Part shown: piece after piece, positions 42,044-49,792 of the stretch
Layout: each line of letters begins with the position of its first letter
Position numbering within the stretch: the first letter of the stretch is position 1
DNA from: an uncultured Sphingomonas sp.
GTDB taxonomy: Bacteria; Pseudomonadota; Alphaproteobacteria; Sphingomonadales; Sphingomonadaceae
Assembly (NCBI GenBank): GCA_913774925.1
Contig: CAJYKB010000052.1
Span: 1 to 62,864 of the forward strand
DNA: 62,864 nt
Reading direction: 5' to 3'
Program-made: the position numbers and the translations under genes
Notes under the pieces: model-generated
What the model saw: only the letters and a program-made list of their open reading frames with translations
The model's database searches: none
Told to the model about the DNA's origin: nothing

Positions 42044-42841
42044 TTAGGGCTTCGCGCCAACTTCCAACTGTCGCCCGAAATTAGGTACTCGACGTCCGGG
42101 GACGACGGACGCAGCGCGCTCGTTGAATTGGGCGCACAGATCGGCGGCCGCAGCTTCATCAGCTCGGACCGCTTCGTTGATGTCGATCATCATTTTCTCA
42201 AGCTCAGCAGCGCGATGAGCGACCGACGGGACCTCAGTTTGATTTACGCGCGCGTGAAAGCGGCCGTTCCCCTCCGGCTGAAGGGGCAACATGGCCATCA
42301 ATTCTGTTCGTCGTTCGCCATACAAGGTGACCAACGCCATCAACGCTGCGAAATTACGCTGAGCATGTATCAACAGGCTGGCGAAAACATCTTCGTTTTC
42401 ATTTCCCATGAACAATGCAATTTCGGCACTATCGAACCGTGTCCATTCAGCCGCAGGGATGCCGATCATAGGTGTGACACGCTGCCATAGTGGCGTTCCC
42501 TCCTCGTAGCGTTGAGCCGTGTCAGCGATCATCTCATCGATATTTAATCGAAGCGTTTTGAGGCAGTCGTGTATTTCCAGCAGCTTTACGAATGCAGACT
42601 GCAAAGTGGCAGCATTCCGGTCTAGCTGCACCTCTTTGTCCCGTTCAGCAGCAATCTTCGAGCCTCGTTCCGCAATGAAATATGCTGGTATGCCGCCGGC
42701 CAGAGCGCCGAGAATCCCGCCGATAATGCCGCTGGCCAGATTCCACGTTTGATCGGATGTCGGCGCAAGCGCCTGTGGCCCACGCCCTTGATCCGTGAGG
42801 GCATGCACTAGCTCCACGAGCAGGCTTGTCAGAATCCACAT
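42044..42841 (-). CDS. Membrane-anchored coiled-coil protein, possible superinfection-exclusion factor
   Basis: A 265-residue protein with a short hydrophobic start (MWILTSLLVELVHAL), a Gly-rich transmembrane segment about 33-55 (LASGIIGGILGALAGGIPAY) and a long helical cytoplasmic part. Codon use and base composition are less GC-rich than the structural genes. It stands alone between the regulatory and TA genes, the kind of spot where exclusion or defence morons sit. No family recognised; the functional suggestion is inference. Confidence 0.5.
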   Translation of the reverse strand: MWILTSLLVELVHALTDQGRGPQALAPTSDQTWNLASGIIGGILGALAGGIPAYFIAERGSKIAAERDKEVQLDRNAATLQSAFVKLLEIHDCLKTLRLNIDEMIADTAQRYEEGTPLWQRVTPMIGIPAAEWTRFDSAEIALFMGNENEDVFASLLIHAQRNFAALMALVTLYGERRTELMAMLPLQPEGNGRFHARVNQTEVPSVAHRAAELEKMMIDINEAVRADEAAAADLCAQFNERAASVVPGRRVPNFGRQLEVGAKP

Positions 42842-42964
42842 CGTTCGCTCTCAAATCGTCGCCACCGCGGCGGAGACATCCTCCCCCGCGGTCGTGAAAA
42901 CCGACGCATTTGCGCCATTCCGGGCGCGGCCCTCAGCGCGGATACCCGCCCGATACCCGCACCC

Positions 42965-43273
42965 TCAGGCGTGTTCGGGCTGCCGCTCCGACTTCGGCTT
43001 GGCCTGTAGCTCGATCCCTAGCTCGCCGAGCACCTTCAGAACGGTGGTGAGCGTGGGGTTGCCCTCGTCGCTGAAGGCTTTGTGGAGCGCCTGGCGGTTG
43101 AGGCCCGCCGAGCTGGCGACCGCAGACAGACCGCGGGCACGCAGTACGATGCCGATCGCGCCCGCGATGTAGCCGGGGTGCCCCTCGTGGAGCGCGTCGT
43201 TGATGAGGTCGATCTGATCGGCCTCCTCGGTGAGATACTTCGCCGCATCGAACGGCTTGGTCGCGAGTACCAT
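42965..43273 (-). CDS. Antitoxin of the HI1420 (addiction antidote) type
   Basis: A 102-residue protein: KYLTEEADQIDLINDALHEG, then GLSAVASSAGLNRQALHKAF, an HTH typical of the addiction-module antidote family. It follows the toxin gene at 43329 by 55 bases, toxin first as usual for HigBA/HI1419-HI1420. It should bind the toxin and the paired operators upstream. Confidence 0.85.
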   Translation of the reverse strand: MVLATKPFDAAKYLTEEADQIDLINDALHEGHPGYIAGAIGIVLRARGLSAVASSAGLNRQALHKAFSDEGNPTLTTVLKVLGELGIELQAKPKSERQPEHA

Positions 43274-43328
43274 GGTTAGGGTCCCTCCGGAGATGATCTG
43301 CGACGCCCCTCCGGGCGCCGGCGTGGCG

Positions 43329-43622
43329 CTAGAGCTGGCTGGCCATCTCCTTCGCGCGCTTGATGTCTCGATCCTGCGACGACTTATCGCCGCCACACAG
43401 CATCACGATGATCGTCTGCTCGCGGGTCACGAAGTACGCGCGATAGCCCGCACCTACATCGATCTTCAGCTCGCTCACGCCGTCCGACACCGACTTCGCG
43501 TTGCCGAACAGCCCGTTCTGCAACTTCACGATCCCCCTCAAAATCGCCTGTTGCGCACGATAATCGCGCAACGCGTCGAGCCAGCTTTCGAATTCGTCGG
43601 TAGTGCGAACTTCGTAAGCCAT
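43329..43622 (-). CDS. RelE/ParE-family toxin (HI1419 type)
   Basis: A 97-residue protein: MAYEVRTTDEFESWLDALRD at the start, FGNAKSVSDGVSELKIDVG and GYRAYFVTREQTIIVMLCGG, then a KSSQDRDIKRAKEMA end, all typical of the addiction-module killer protein family related to RelE/ParE. It probably inhibits translation. It helps keep the prophage in the population. Confidence 0.88.
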   Translation of the reverse strand: MAYEVRTTDEFESWLDALRDYRAQQAILRGIVKLQNGLFGNAKSVSDGVSELKIDVGAGYRAYFVTREQTIIVMLCGGDKSSQDRDIKRAKEMASQL

Positions 43623-43624
43623 AC

Positions 43625-43668
43625 GTCGCTTTTAAGCGACACTCTCAAAGGCGTCAACTAAAAGCGAC
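43625..43668. promoter_or_regulatory. Twin operators of the toxin-antitoxin genes
   Basis: A perfect 16-bp palindrome GTCGCTTTTAAGCGAC at 43625-43640 and an imperfect one (GTCAACTAAAAGCGAC) at 43653-43668, 28 bases apart start to start, just before the toxin ATG at 43622. This is the normal arrangement for antitoxin-bound TA promoters. Confidence 0.75.
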
Positions 43669-43690
43669 ATCACGCGACGATGCCCTGCAC

Positions 43691-44059
43691 TTACAGGGAG
43701 ACTTCAGGCGTCTGACGAGCCGACGATTCGTTGCTCCTTGCCAGATCGCGAGCGATCATCCGCAACGCCCCTCGCTGTGCAGCGGTGAGCGCGGCGTATA
43801 GCGCGCCCCACTCCAGCTCGTCACTCGCGACTGCACCGGTTCCCGCCTTGATCGCTTCGGGATCGGCCACGTTGCCGAGAAGGTAATCTGGCGTTGTTCC
43901 AAGAGCTCGCGCGATTTGATGTAGCTTGGGCGTCTCCCGCGATTTTCCATGAACAAGCTTCCCGATCGCCTGCTGAGACAATCCTACCCGGCGAGCCAAC
44001 TCAGCTTGGGAGACACCGAGCTGTTCCATTCGGCCGGCGAGGCGCGCGGGATCCAACAT
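43691..44059 (-). CDS. CI-like phage repressor (short, HTH only)
   Basis: A 122-residue protein with an HTH_3 (Xre) domain: GVSQAELARRVGLSQQAIGK (about 15-34) and HQIARALGTTPDYLLG. The C-terminal half is short and has no S24 peptidase, so this repressor is not of the RecA-cleavable kind. It is divergent from the Cro-like gene around the operators at 44071-44136 and should keep the lytic genes off. Start ATG at 44059; earlier in-frame ATGs would cover the operators. Confidence 0.8.
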   Translation of the reverse strand: MLDPARLAGRMEQLGVSQAELARRVGLSQQAIGKLVHGKSRETPKLHQIARALGTTPDYLLGNVADPEAIKAGTGAVASDELEWGALYAALTAAQRGALRMIARDLARSNESSARQTPEVSL

Positions 44060-44070
44060 CACCGCTAGAC

Positions 44071-44136
44071 CTACAACCGGCGGTGTAGGTGAAAAGAGAA
44101 GCATGGTTGTTGACTGAACTACATCCATAGTTGTAG
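44071..44136. promoter_or_regulatory. Lysogeny-switch operators
   Basis: Two 18-bp sites of pattern CTACA-N8-TGTAG at 44071-44088 and 44119-44136 lie between the divergent repressor and Cro-like genes. The second overlaps a TTGACT (44110-44115) that could be the -35 of the rightward promoter. Confidence 0.75.
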
Positions 44137-44139
44137 CTG

Positions 44140-44403
44140 ATGGTTGTGGCTCACGATCCTGCCCCACTTACGGCGCTCCAGACCGCGATTGACCGTTTCG
44201 GTGGTCAATCCGCGCTGGCGCGCCATATCGGCGTATCGCAGCAGTCGGTGTCGAAATGGGTTCGCCGTCGAAAGCCGTTGCCTCCTGAGCACGTTATCGC
44301 TGTCGAGACGGCGACCGGCATCAGCCGCCATGATCTGCGCCCCGACATCTATCCACGCGAGACGCCTGAAGCCGATCGCGCCGACCTGGAGCCGGCGCGA
44401 TGA
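44140..44403 (+). CDS. Cro/YdaS-like regulator
   Basis: An 87-residue protein with the YdaS-type HTH: ALQTAIDRFGGQSALARHIG then VSQQSVSKWVRRRKPLPPEH. These proteins act as Cro in lambdoid phages. It is the first gene of the rightward early operon, and its stop overlaps the next ATG (ATGA). Confidence 0.82.
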   Translation: MVVAHDPAPLTALQTAIDRFGGQSALARHIGVSQQSVSKWVRRRKPLPPEHVIAVETATGISRHDLRPDIYPRETPEADRADLEPAR

Positions 44404-44816
44404 CGATCCACGACGATCTACTCTACGCAGTTGGCGAACGCGACGCGGCGCAGCGATTGCCAGAGCTTCTGCGGCTGCAGGCGTCATTGCGGGACCAGCA
44501 GCTGCTGGCGGCGGTCGTCGGCGCCCTCGCGCCCCTCAAAGATAGGGTCGTCGCCTACGAATTCGATCGCGCCGTCCAGGCGCTCATCAGGCTCACCCGC
44601 GCGCAGGTCGATCAGGCTGATCGTGAGACTGCCAACCGTCAACCTCGAAGCCATGCCACGGCTGGCGCGCCGCAAGAACCGATCGCCAATAGCGCAGGCG
44701 CTGTACCAACCGGGGATCGGCAATATCCGGCATGTGGGCCTCAAGGCGACGCTGCATTTCCGCCAGCCCCTCTGCCAGATGCTGGCGATGGGCATCCCCC
44801 GCGAGGTGAAAGATGA
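44400..44816 (+). CDS. Hypothetical early protein
   Basis: A 138-residue frame. The first 75 or so residues (MTIHDDLLYAVGERDAAQRL and a helical stretch to ALIRLTRAQVDQADRE) look genuine; the rest is Pro/Ala-rich and lies opposite the gene at 44593-44955, so the true product may be shorter or the antisense gene false. Coupled to the Cro-like gene. No family recognised. Confidence 0.45.
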   Translation: MTIHDDLLYAVGERDAAQRLPELLRLQASLRDQQLLAAVVGALAPLKDRVVAYEFDRAVQALIRLTRAQVDQADRETANRQPRSHATAGAPQEPIANSAGAVPTGDRQYPACGPQGDAAFPPAPLPDAGDGHPPRGER

Positions 44817-44955
44817 TCGGCATGAGCACGACATCGACCACCTCGTACAGCTCACCGAGCGAGCTTTCGGCGCGATCCGCCACCTCAAGCGCGAGATCTG
44901 CTCGCTTCTCGAGGGCGTCAACGCGCGCGCGCAGGACCGCAATCGGGTCTTCCAT
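44593..44955 (-). CDS. Hypothetical coiled-coil protein, antisense to the early gene
   Basis: A 120-residue frame starting MEDPIAVLRARVDALEKRAD with a heptad-type helix and AAGGA ahead of its ATG at 44955. It overlaps the 3' half of the plus-strand gene by about 220 bases. The codon pattern looks more natural here than in that overlapping tail. Function unknown. Confidence 0.5.
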   Translation of the reverse strand: MEDPIAVLRARVDALEKRADLALEVADRAESSLGELYEVVDVVLMPIIFHLAGDAHRQHLAEGLAEMQRRLEAHMPDIADPRLVQRLRYWRSVLAARQPWHGFEVDGWQSHDQPDRPARG

Positions 44956-45276
44956 CTGTCTCGTCCTTCGTGGATGTGTGAGCAGCACCACGATAGCCGG
45001 AGGGGGGCGCACGTCCAGCGCGTCCCCCGAAGGGCACCCGCTTCGCGCGCATTGCGGAATCCGCGCGACAGTCGGAGGGGGGCGGCCCCAAGCCGCGGCC
45101 GTCTCGAATTGCCGGTCGCAACCGTCCCCAGCAGATACCCCACGCCTTTCCCCTATCGGCCGCTGGCAGACCGGCCGGTCATCAGCCTCCCTGATGGGTG
45201 CAGTCTGCCGCCCCCTTTCTGCTGGCGGTCCTGCCATTCGTCTCCCGCGATCGATCGCGGCAATTCGGGGGCGCGC
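44956..45276. promoter_or_regulatory. Intergenic region ahead of the second early gene
   Basis: A 321-base stretch without a credible gene. It must hold promoters for the leftward coiled-coil gene and probably for the rightward gene at 45277; near 45249-45258 lies the palindrome CGATCGATCG. No named operator recognised. Confidence 0.35.
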
Positions 45277-45768
45277 ATGACGAAGCTGCGCGAACCCGTG
45301 TCGATCGAGAATGCGCTGATGCAGCTGCTCGGCCGCCTGACGATCGAGCGCTGCGCCGAGGTGACCGGGCGGAAGCCCAGCTACCTCCACGCCGCCTCCG
45401 ACCCAGACAAGCCCGACCAGCTGCTGACCGTGCGGGATATGGAGCTGCTCGACCTCGCGTCTCACGCCGAATTCGGCGACGGCTTCCCGCTGTACGAGGC
45501 GCTCGGCCGCCGGCTGGAGAGCAGCGCCGCCGAGCGCTTCGCGGACCAGGCAGCGATAGGCCGCGCCTGCATGGCGGTCGCCAAGGAAACCGGAGACGCG
45601 ACAGCGGCGATGATCGCCGCCGCCCTGCCCGGCGCTTCGATCGCCCAGCTGGAGATGGCGCTGCGTGAGCTGGAAGAAGCCGACGCCAGCACCGACGACG
45701 CGATCGCCGTGGTGCGCTCCGCGTTGAAGCACGCCCGCGCGGAGGCTCGCCCACCCGACACCAGCTAG
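45277..45768 (+). CDS. CII-like early regulatory protein (tentative)
   Basis: A 163-residue protein. The N-terminal NALMQLLGRLTIERCAEVTG and KPSYLHAASDPDKPDQLLTV read like the HTH part of small phage regulators related to CII; the C-terminal half is helical (AAALPGASIAQLEMALRELE). Start ATG at 45277. Placed like CII, but the match is weak. Confidence 0.5.
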   Translation: MTKLREPVSIENALMQLLGRLTIERCAEVTGRKPSYLHAASDPDKPDQLLTVRDMELLDLASHAEFGDGFPLYEALGRRLESSAAERFADQAAIGRACMAVAKETGDATAAMIAAALPGASIAQLEMALRELEEADASTDDAIAVVRSALKHARAEARPPDTS

Positions 45769-45862
45769 ACCGCCGCCCTCCCCGCTCCCTGACAATCCGC
45801 CGCCACCCGGTCGCCTGCGCGCTTCCGCGAGCGGTTTTCTGCTGCCCTTCGAAGGCCCGCCG

Positions 45863-46105
45863 ATGCCGTCCTATCGCCACACCCTGACCAGCATGCGCGC
45901 CGCCCTGCTTGCGCAGACGCGCGCGATCGCCGTGTGCGAGCAGGAGGCGCCGTCCCCCGAGGCGCGCCGGCACCTCGCGAAGGCGCGCGCCAGTATCACC
46001 GCGGCCGAGCAGCTCATCACGGCCGCGCTCCGCGCGCCAATCGTGCCGCCGATCGAGCACCTGCCGCGCGCAGTTTCGCCGCAGCCGGGAGTTGGGACAT
46101 GGTGA
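45863..46105 (+). CDS. Small hypothetical early protein
   Basis: An 80-residue helical protein, MPSYRHTLTSMRAALLAQTR onward, Ala-rich; overlaps the next gene by 7 bases. No family recognised. Confidence 0.5.
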   Translation: MPSYRHTLTSMRAALLAQTRAIAVCEQEAPSPEARRHLAKARASITAAEQLITAALRAPIVPPIEHLPRAVSPQPGVGTW

Positions 46106-46470
46106 CGCCGCTGCCTTCCGCCCCGCCGCTGACGCCCGGGTGGTATGTCAGGATGCGACGCGAAGCAGATGGGCGCGACGTAGAGGAGCTGGCGCTCTTT
46201 CTTCCCACCGATCCGCCTGTCCCCTGCGGCACCCGCGTCGAATACATTCGAGCGGTCGAAGCCGGCGTTCAGCCCGTGACCGTAGATTTCGCGTTCGCCC
46301 TGCAACGCGAAGTGCGCAGTTTCCGCGTGGATGTCCTCTTCTCGCTGGTGAGCTTCGCGCACGGCTGGATCGACGCCGAGCACCTCCCGCCGATCTGCGC
46401 TGCCTGCGGCTTCGTGCCGCGCGGCATCGAGAAGATTGTCTGCCTGGACTGTGGTGCGGTGCAGAAATGA
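46099..46470 (+). CDS. Early protein with C-terminal zinc ribbon
   Basis: A 123-residue protein. Its last 40 residues include ICAACGFVPRGIEKIVCLDC, two CxxC pairs forming a zinc ribbon. The N-terminal part is unassigned. The ATG at 46099 follows GGGA; the stop overlaps the next ATG (ATGA). Confidence 0.6.
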   Translation: MVTPLPSAPPLTPGWYVRMRREADGRDVEELALFLPTDPPVPCGTRVEYIRAVEAGVQPVTVDFAFALQREVRSFRVDVLFSLVSFAHGWIDAEHLPPICAACGFVPRGIEKIVCLDCGAVQK

Positions 46471-46670
46471 AGCGCCCGCCCGCCCCGCATGGCCCCGAGC
46501 CGATCGAGCCCGCAACCTCGCTGCTGCTGACGGTTTCGAACGTCCTCGCCGGCGTTGCGGTCATTGCCGCCCTGACCGGAAACGGATGGCTTGCCCAGCC
46601 CGCCGGCGGGCTCGCGATCGCCGGCACCCTTACCGTCCTCCGCCACCTCGTCGATCGGGAGAGCCGATAG
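46467..46670 (+). CDS. Small membrane protein of the early operon
   Basis: A 67-residue protein with two hydrophobic segments (ATSLLLTVSNVLAGVAVIAA and LAQPAGGLAIAGTLTVL). No family. Coupled to both neighbours by overlaps. Confidence 0.55.
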   Translation: MKRPPAPHGPEPIEPATSLLLTVSNVLAGVAVIAALTGNGWLAQPAGGLAIAGTLTVLRHLVDRESR

Positions 46671-46900
46671 TGCCACACGACACGCACCAGCAGCTGCGCG
46701 AACCGATCCCGTGGTCGGCCGCCGATCCGATCGCATCCGATGACATCTACGCGCGTGAGGCGATGACAATTGCCAATGCCGCGAATGCGGTCGCGTATCA
46801 GGGCTTCGCTGGCCTGGCGCTCGGCACGATCATCTGCCTCGTTGCCGACGCGCTGCGCGGCACGCACCACTTCGCCGCCATCTTCGGACTGGCAGGCTGA
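46670..46900 (+). CDS. Small membrane protein of the early operon, second
   Basis: A 76-residue protein starting at a GTG that shares a base with the upstream TAG. One hydrophobic segment (YQGFAGLALGTIICLVADAL) lies near the middle. No family recognised. Confidence 0.5.
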   Translation: MPHDTHQQLREPIPWSAADPIASDDIYAREAMTIANAANAVAYQGFAGLALGTIICLVADALRGTHHFAAIFGLAG

Positions 46901-46962
46901 TGGCTGCCGGCGCCTTCGCCTCGATAATCGAGCGCGCGCTTCCCGCGGAGGCACGCGGTTGA
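46900..46962 (+). CDS. Possible 20-residue microprotein
   Basis: A frame MAAGAFASIIERALPAEARG coupled by TGATG to the upstream gene and by TTGA to the next. It may only be a translational bridge. Confidence 0.3.
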   Translation: MAAGAFASIIERALPAEARG

Positions 46963-47333
46963 GGACGTACGGCATCAGCTGGACCGACGATCGCAACGAT
47001 CAGCTGGTCGCGCTGAAGCTGCGCGGCCTCACCGTCAACGCGATCGCCGCGGAGCTGGGCGTGTCGCGCAATTCCGTGACGGGGCGCATCCACCGTCTGC
47101 GCGAACGCGGCGACCCGCGCCTGCCGGCGGCCGGGCCCGCGATCATGAATGCCCGTCGGCGGAGGAAGACCGCGGCGATAGCGCCGCCCGTGACGATCGC
47201 CGATCACGTCGCCGAGGCGATGGCGCGCGGATCCTCGTCCTTCGTGTCTGCCGCCTTCGGCCTGTGCACGCCGACCGAAGCGAAGGCGGCGTGGCAGACG
47301 ATCCTCGACCGATACGGCTGGCAGGCCGCGTAA
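46959..47333 (+). CDS. GcrA-like DNA-binding protein
   Basis: A 124-residue protein starting at a TTG with GGAGG seven bases ahead. The N-terminal SWTDDRNDQLVALKLRGLTV, NAIAAELGVSRNSVTGRIHR and LRERGDPRL match the DNA-binding domain of GcrA, the alphaproteobacterial cell-cycle regulator that acts with sigma-70 at methylated promoters. Phages carrying a GcrA-like protein may tie their genes to the host cell cycle. The C-terminal part is not typical of GcrA, so it could be a shortened relative. Confidence 0.75.
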   Translation: MRTYGISWTDDRNDQLVALKLRGLTVNAIAAELGVSRNSVTGRIHRLRERGDPRLPAAGPAIMNARRRRKTAAIAPPVTIADHVAEAMARGSSSFVSAAFGLCTPTEAKAAWQTILDRYGWQAA

Positions 47334-47623
47334 TGGCACTCTGCTCCATCGGCCGCACCTTCTGCACCGCCAATTGCGCGACGCCGGAGTGCCCCGTGCG
47401 CCTCACCGCCGAGGTCCACGAGGCCGCGGTCCGCTGGTGGGCACCGACGATGAGCACCCGGCCTGCGCCGATCTCCTGCGCCGACCTCAGCCACCGCTGC
47501 CCCGATTGCGAACCCGCCGGTTTGGGGAGCCGGCCGGATGCGACTCCCCTCCCCATCACCAGCACGCAGGCGGCAGCCACCGCCGGTGCGCTTCCACGCA
47601 AGCCGGAGACCCGCCGTGACTAG
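47333..47623 (+). CDS. Cysteine-rich small protein
   Basis: A 96-residue protein with six cysteines in the first 60 residues (CSIGRTFCTANCATPECPV, then CADLSHRCPDC), which suggests zinc binding. Its TAATG start is coupled to the GcrA-like gene; its tail overlaps the ParB-like gene by 8 bases. Confidence 0.55.
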   Translation: MALCSIGRTFCTANCATPECPVRLTAEVHEAAVRWWAPTMSTRPAPISCADLSHRCPDCEPAGLGSRPDATPLPITSTQAAATAGALPRKPETRRD

Positions 47624-49487
47624 CACGACCCTGACGATTGACCAGCTCTGCCTGTCGCCCTTCAACGTGCGCACCGAGACGCCCAGCGAGGAGGACACGC
47701 TGGCGATCGAGTCCAGCATCCTCGTCGAAGGCCTCCGCGTCCCGATCGACTGCCACCAGATGCGCGGATCGAAGAAATACGGCGCGTTCGCGGGACGACG
47801 GCGCTACTTTTCGATCCGCCGGCTGGTGGAGCGCGGCGACCTGCCGCGCGACTGGCCGATCCCCGTCGTCGTCCACACCAACAGCGACGCGGAGCTGATC
47901 GAGAAGTCGATCACGGAAAATCTGCTGCGCAAGGACATGCAGATCCACGAGCTGTGGCGCGGCGTCGCGATGGCCGCGGCGAAGGGCCACACCGTCGACC
48001 AGATCACGCACAACCTGGGCCAGCGCGACACGAGGAAGGTCGCGCGCTGGCTGCGCCTCGGCCAGCTGCCCCGCCCGATCTTGGAGGCGATCGCCGCCGA
48101 CACCTTCGACGCTGGGGAGGAGGTCGCCCAGGCCTTCGCCGCGACCGAGGACGCTGAGCTGCAGCTGCAGGTCTTCGAGCGCTTTCGCACGAACCGCTAC
48201 GCCGCGCCGTCGCACATCCGCGCCGCGATGGGGATCGGCGACGCGGTCACCCGCCGCCAGCTGATGTTCGTCGGCGAGGCGATCTACCGCGCCGCCGGCG
48301 GCCGCTATGAGCTGGACCTGTTCGCCGATGCCACCGACGATCGCGGGCGCATCACCGACACGGGCCTGCTCCAGTGTCTCGTCGAGGAAAGGATGGCCGG
48401 CATCCGCGAGGAGGTCCGCGCCACCACCGGGCGCCCCGACCTCCGCTTCGTCTCCGCCCCCCCGAAGATCAGCGCGCACCAGGTCGACCACTCGCTGCGC
48501 GTCACGCCCGCCGCGAAGGCAGGCAGGCTCGAGCTGCCGAGCGACGCGATCGTCGCGCAGATCGAGATCGACGGCGGGGGCGAGGCGACCGTCAGCTATT
48601 GGTGGGAAAGCCGCAAGGCGAAGCACGGCACCGTCAAGAACGCCGCGGGCAAGGAAGTCGCGTACGTCCCCCGCGAGCCGATCGGTAACGCGATCGCCGA
48701 CCCGCACCTCGCCAAGCCGAAGGCCGACGCCGCGATCCGCCGCGAGGAGGGGCTGAGCCAGGACGCGACCTTCGCGCTGCGCGCCATCCGCAAGGCGATC
48801 CTGCGCGCCGCGCTGGTCGCCGATGCGGAGGCCGGCGGGACCGAGGCGCGCGACTACCTCGTCTTCGCCCAGGCGCGGATGCTGCTCGACATTCAGGGCG
48901 CTGCGCGGCTCGGGATGCGCCCGATCGGCGCGCCGAACGACGTCGGCGTCTCAGGGGACGCGCTGCAGCTGGCGGAGACGCTCATCGCCGACATGCCGGC
49001 GCACCGCAGCCTCGCCGACTGTCTGGCCCTGGTGCGGCGGCAGCCGTGGTTCACCGAACCCAACGTGGCGCAGGCCTATCGCGCCTACCGCGTCGCCGAG
49101 GACACGCTGAAGGAGATCACCGCCGCGCTCGTCGCCGGCGTGGCGCTCGAGCGCAGCCTCGCAGCGGACGGATATGAGATCCCGATTCACGACACCGTCG
49201 CGCACTACGCGGGTGCCGATCGCGACGACGCGGTCCGCCGCCGCTGGTGGCGACCCACCCCCGACCTGCTGAAGCTCTTCCCCAAGGATCAGCGGCGGGT
49301 GCTTGCGGAGCCGTTCGTCGACCGTGCGTCCTTCGCGATCTGGGCAAAGCTGAAGGATGCCGAGCTGACGACCGCCGTCGTCGCCGCGCTCACCCGCGCC
49401 GGCGGACGTGGCGAGCATTGGGTCCACCCGCTGCTCAGCTTCGACACCGATCGCACCGGCACCGCGGTAAAGGAGGCCGCGGAATGA
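47616..49487 (+). CDS. ParB/Spo0J-like protein of the early operon
   Basis: A 623-residue protein starting at a GTG. The ParB N-terminal domain is clear (DQLCLSPFNVRTETPSEEDT, SILVEGLRVPIDC, AGRRRYFSIRRLVER, IPVVVHTNSDAELIEKSITEN with the LIEKSITENLLRKDM box), followed by an HTH region (GHTVDQITHNLGQRDTRKVA). The long C-terminal part has no obvious match. ParB-type proteins bind CTP and DNA for partition; large phage-borne versions also regulate or aid replication. No ParA gene is present, which speaks against classical partition. Confidence 0.82.
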   Translation: MTSTTLTIDQLCLSPFNVRTETPSEEDTLAIESSILVEGLRVPIDCHQMRGSKKYGAFAGRRRYFSIRRLVERGDLPRDWPIPVVVHTNSDAELIEKSITENLLRKDMQIHELWRGVAMAAAKGHTVDQITHNLGQRDTRKVARWLRLGQLPRPILEAIAADTFDAGEEVAQAFAATEDAELQLQVFERFRTNRYAAPSHIRAAMGIGDAVTRRQLMFVGEAIYRAAGGRYELDLFADATDDRGRITDTGLLQCLVEERMAGIREEVRATTGRPDLRFVSAPPKISAHQVDHSLRVTPAAKAGRLELPSDAIVAQIEIDGGGEATVSYWWESRKAKHGTVKNAAGKEVAYVPREPIGNAIADPHLAKPKADAAIRREEGLSQDATFALRAIRKAILRAALVADAEAGGTEARDYLVFAQARMLLDIQGAARLGMRPIGAPNDVGVSGDALQLAETLIADMPAHRSLADCLALVRRQPWFTEPNVAQAYRAYRVAEDTLKEITAALVAGVALERSLAADGYEIPIHDTVAHYAGADRDDAVRRRWWRPTPDLLKLFPKDQRRVLAEPFVDRASFAIWAKLKDAELTTAVVAALTRAGGRGEHWVHPLLSFDTDRTGTAVKEAAE

Positions 49488-49792
49488 ACACCATTGGCAT
49501 CGAAGACTTCGGGAAGAAGATCATTGGCACGATGCAAGACGTGCTTGAGCGCGAAATGCGCTTGGCACAGGTCATCTTGGATCCTCAAGAGTGCGTGCTG
49601 CTGATGTCGAAGATCGCAGCGGGGATCACCGGTGCCGCGATCCTAGTCGCGCTCCAGATCCGAAAGGACGACACAAACCCCGATGAGGTCTACGAGCATT
49701 TCGCCGACGCGATCCGACTGCAAGTTTCGGGACTGAAGCCGATCTATCTGCGTGCGTTGCGTGAGATTGAAGCCGGGCGGACGCCAGCATGA
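49484..49792 (+). CDS. Hypothetical early protein
   Basis: A 102-residue helical protein; IAAGITGAAILVALQIRKDD has a short hydrophobic run. ATGA overlaps at both ends. No family recognised. Confidence 0.5.
   Translation: MNTIGIEDFGKKIIGTMQDVLEREMRLAQVILDPQECVLLMSKIAAGITGAAILVALQIRKDDTNPDEVYEHFADAIRLQVSGLKPIYLRALREIEAGRTPA

Noticed and set aside
47556..48707. A 383-codon minus-strand frame opposite the ParB-like gene
   Set aside because: Low-complexity antisense shadow; the plus-strand ParB domain is clear.
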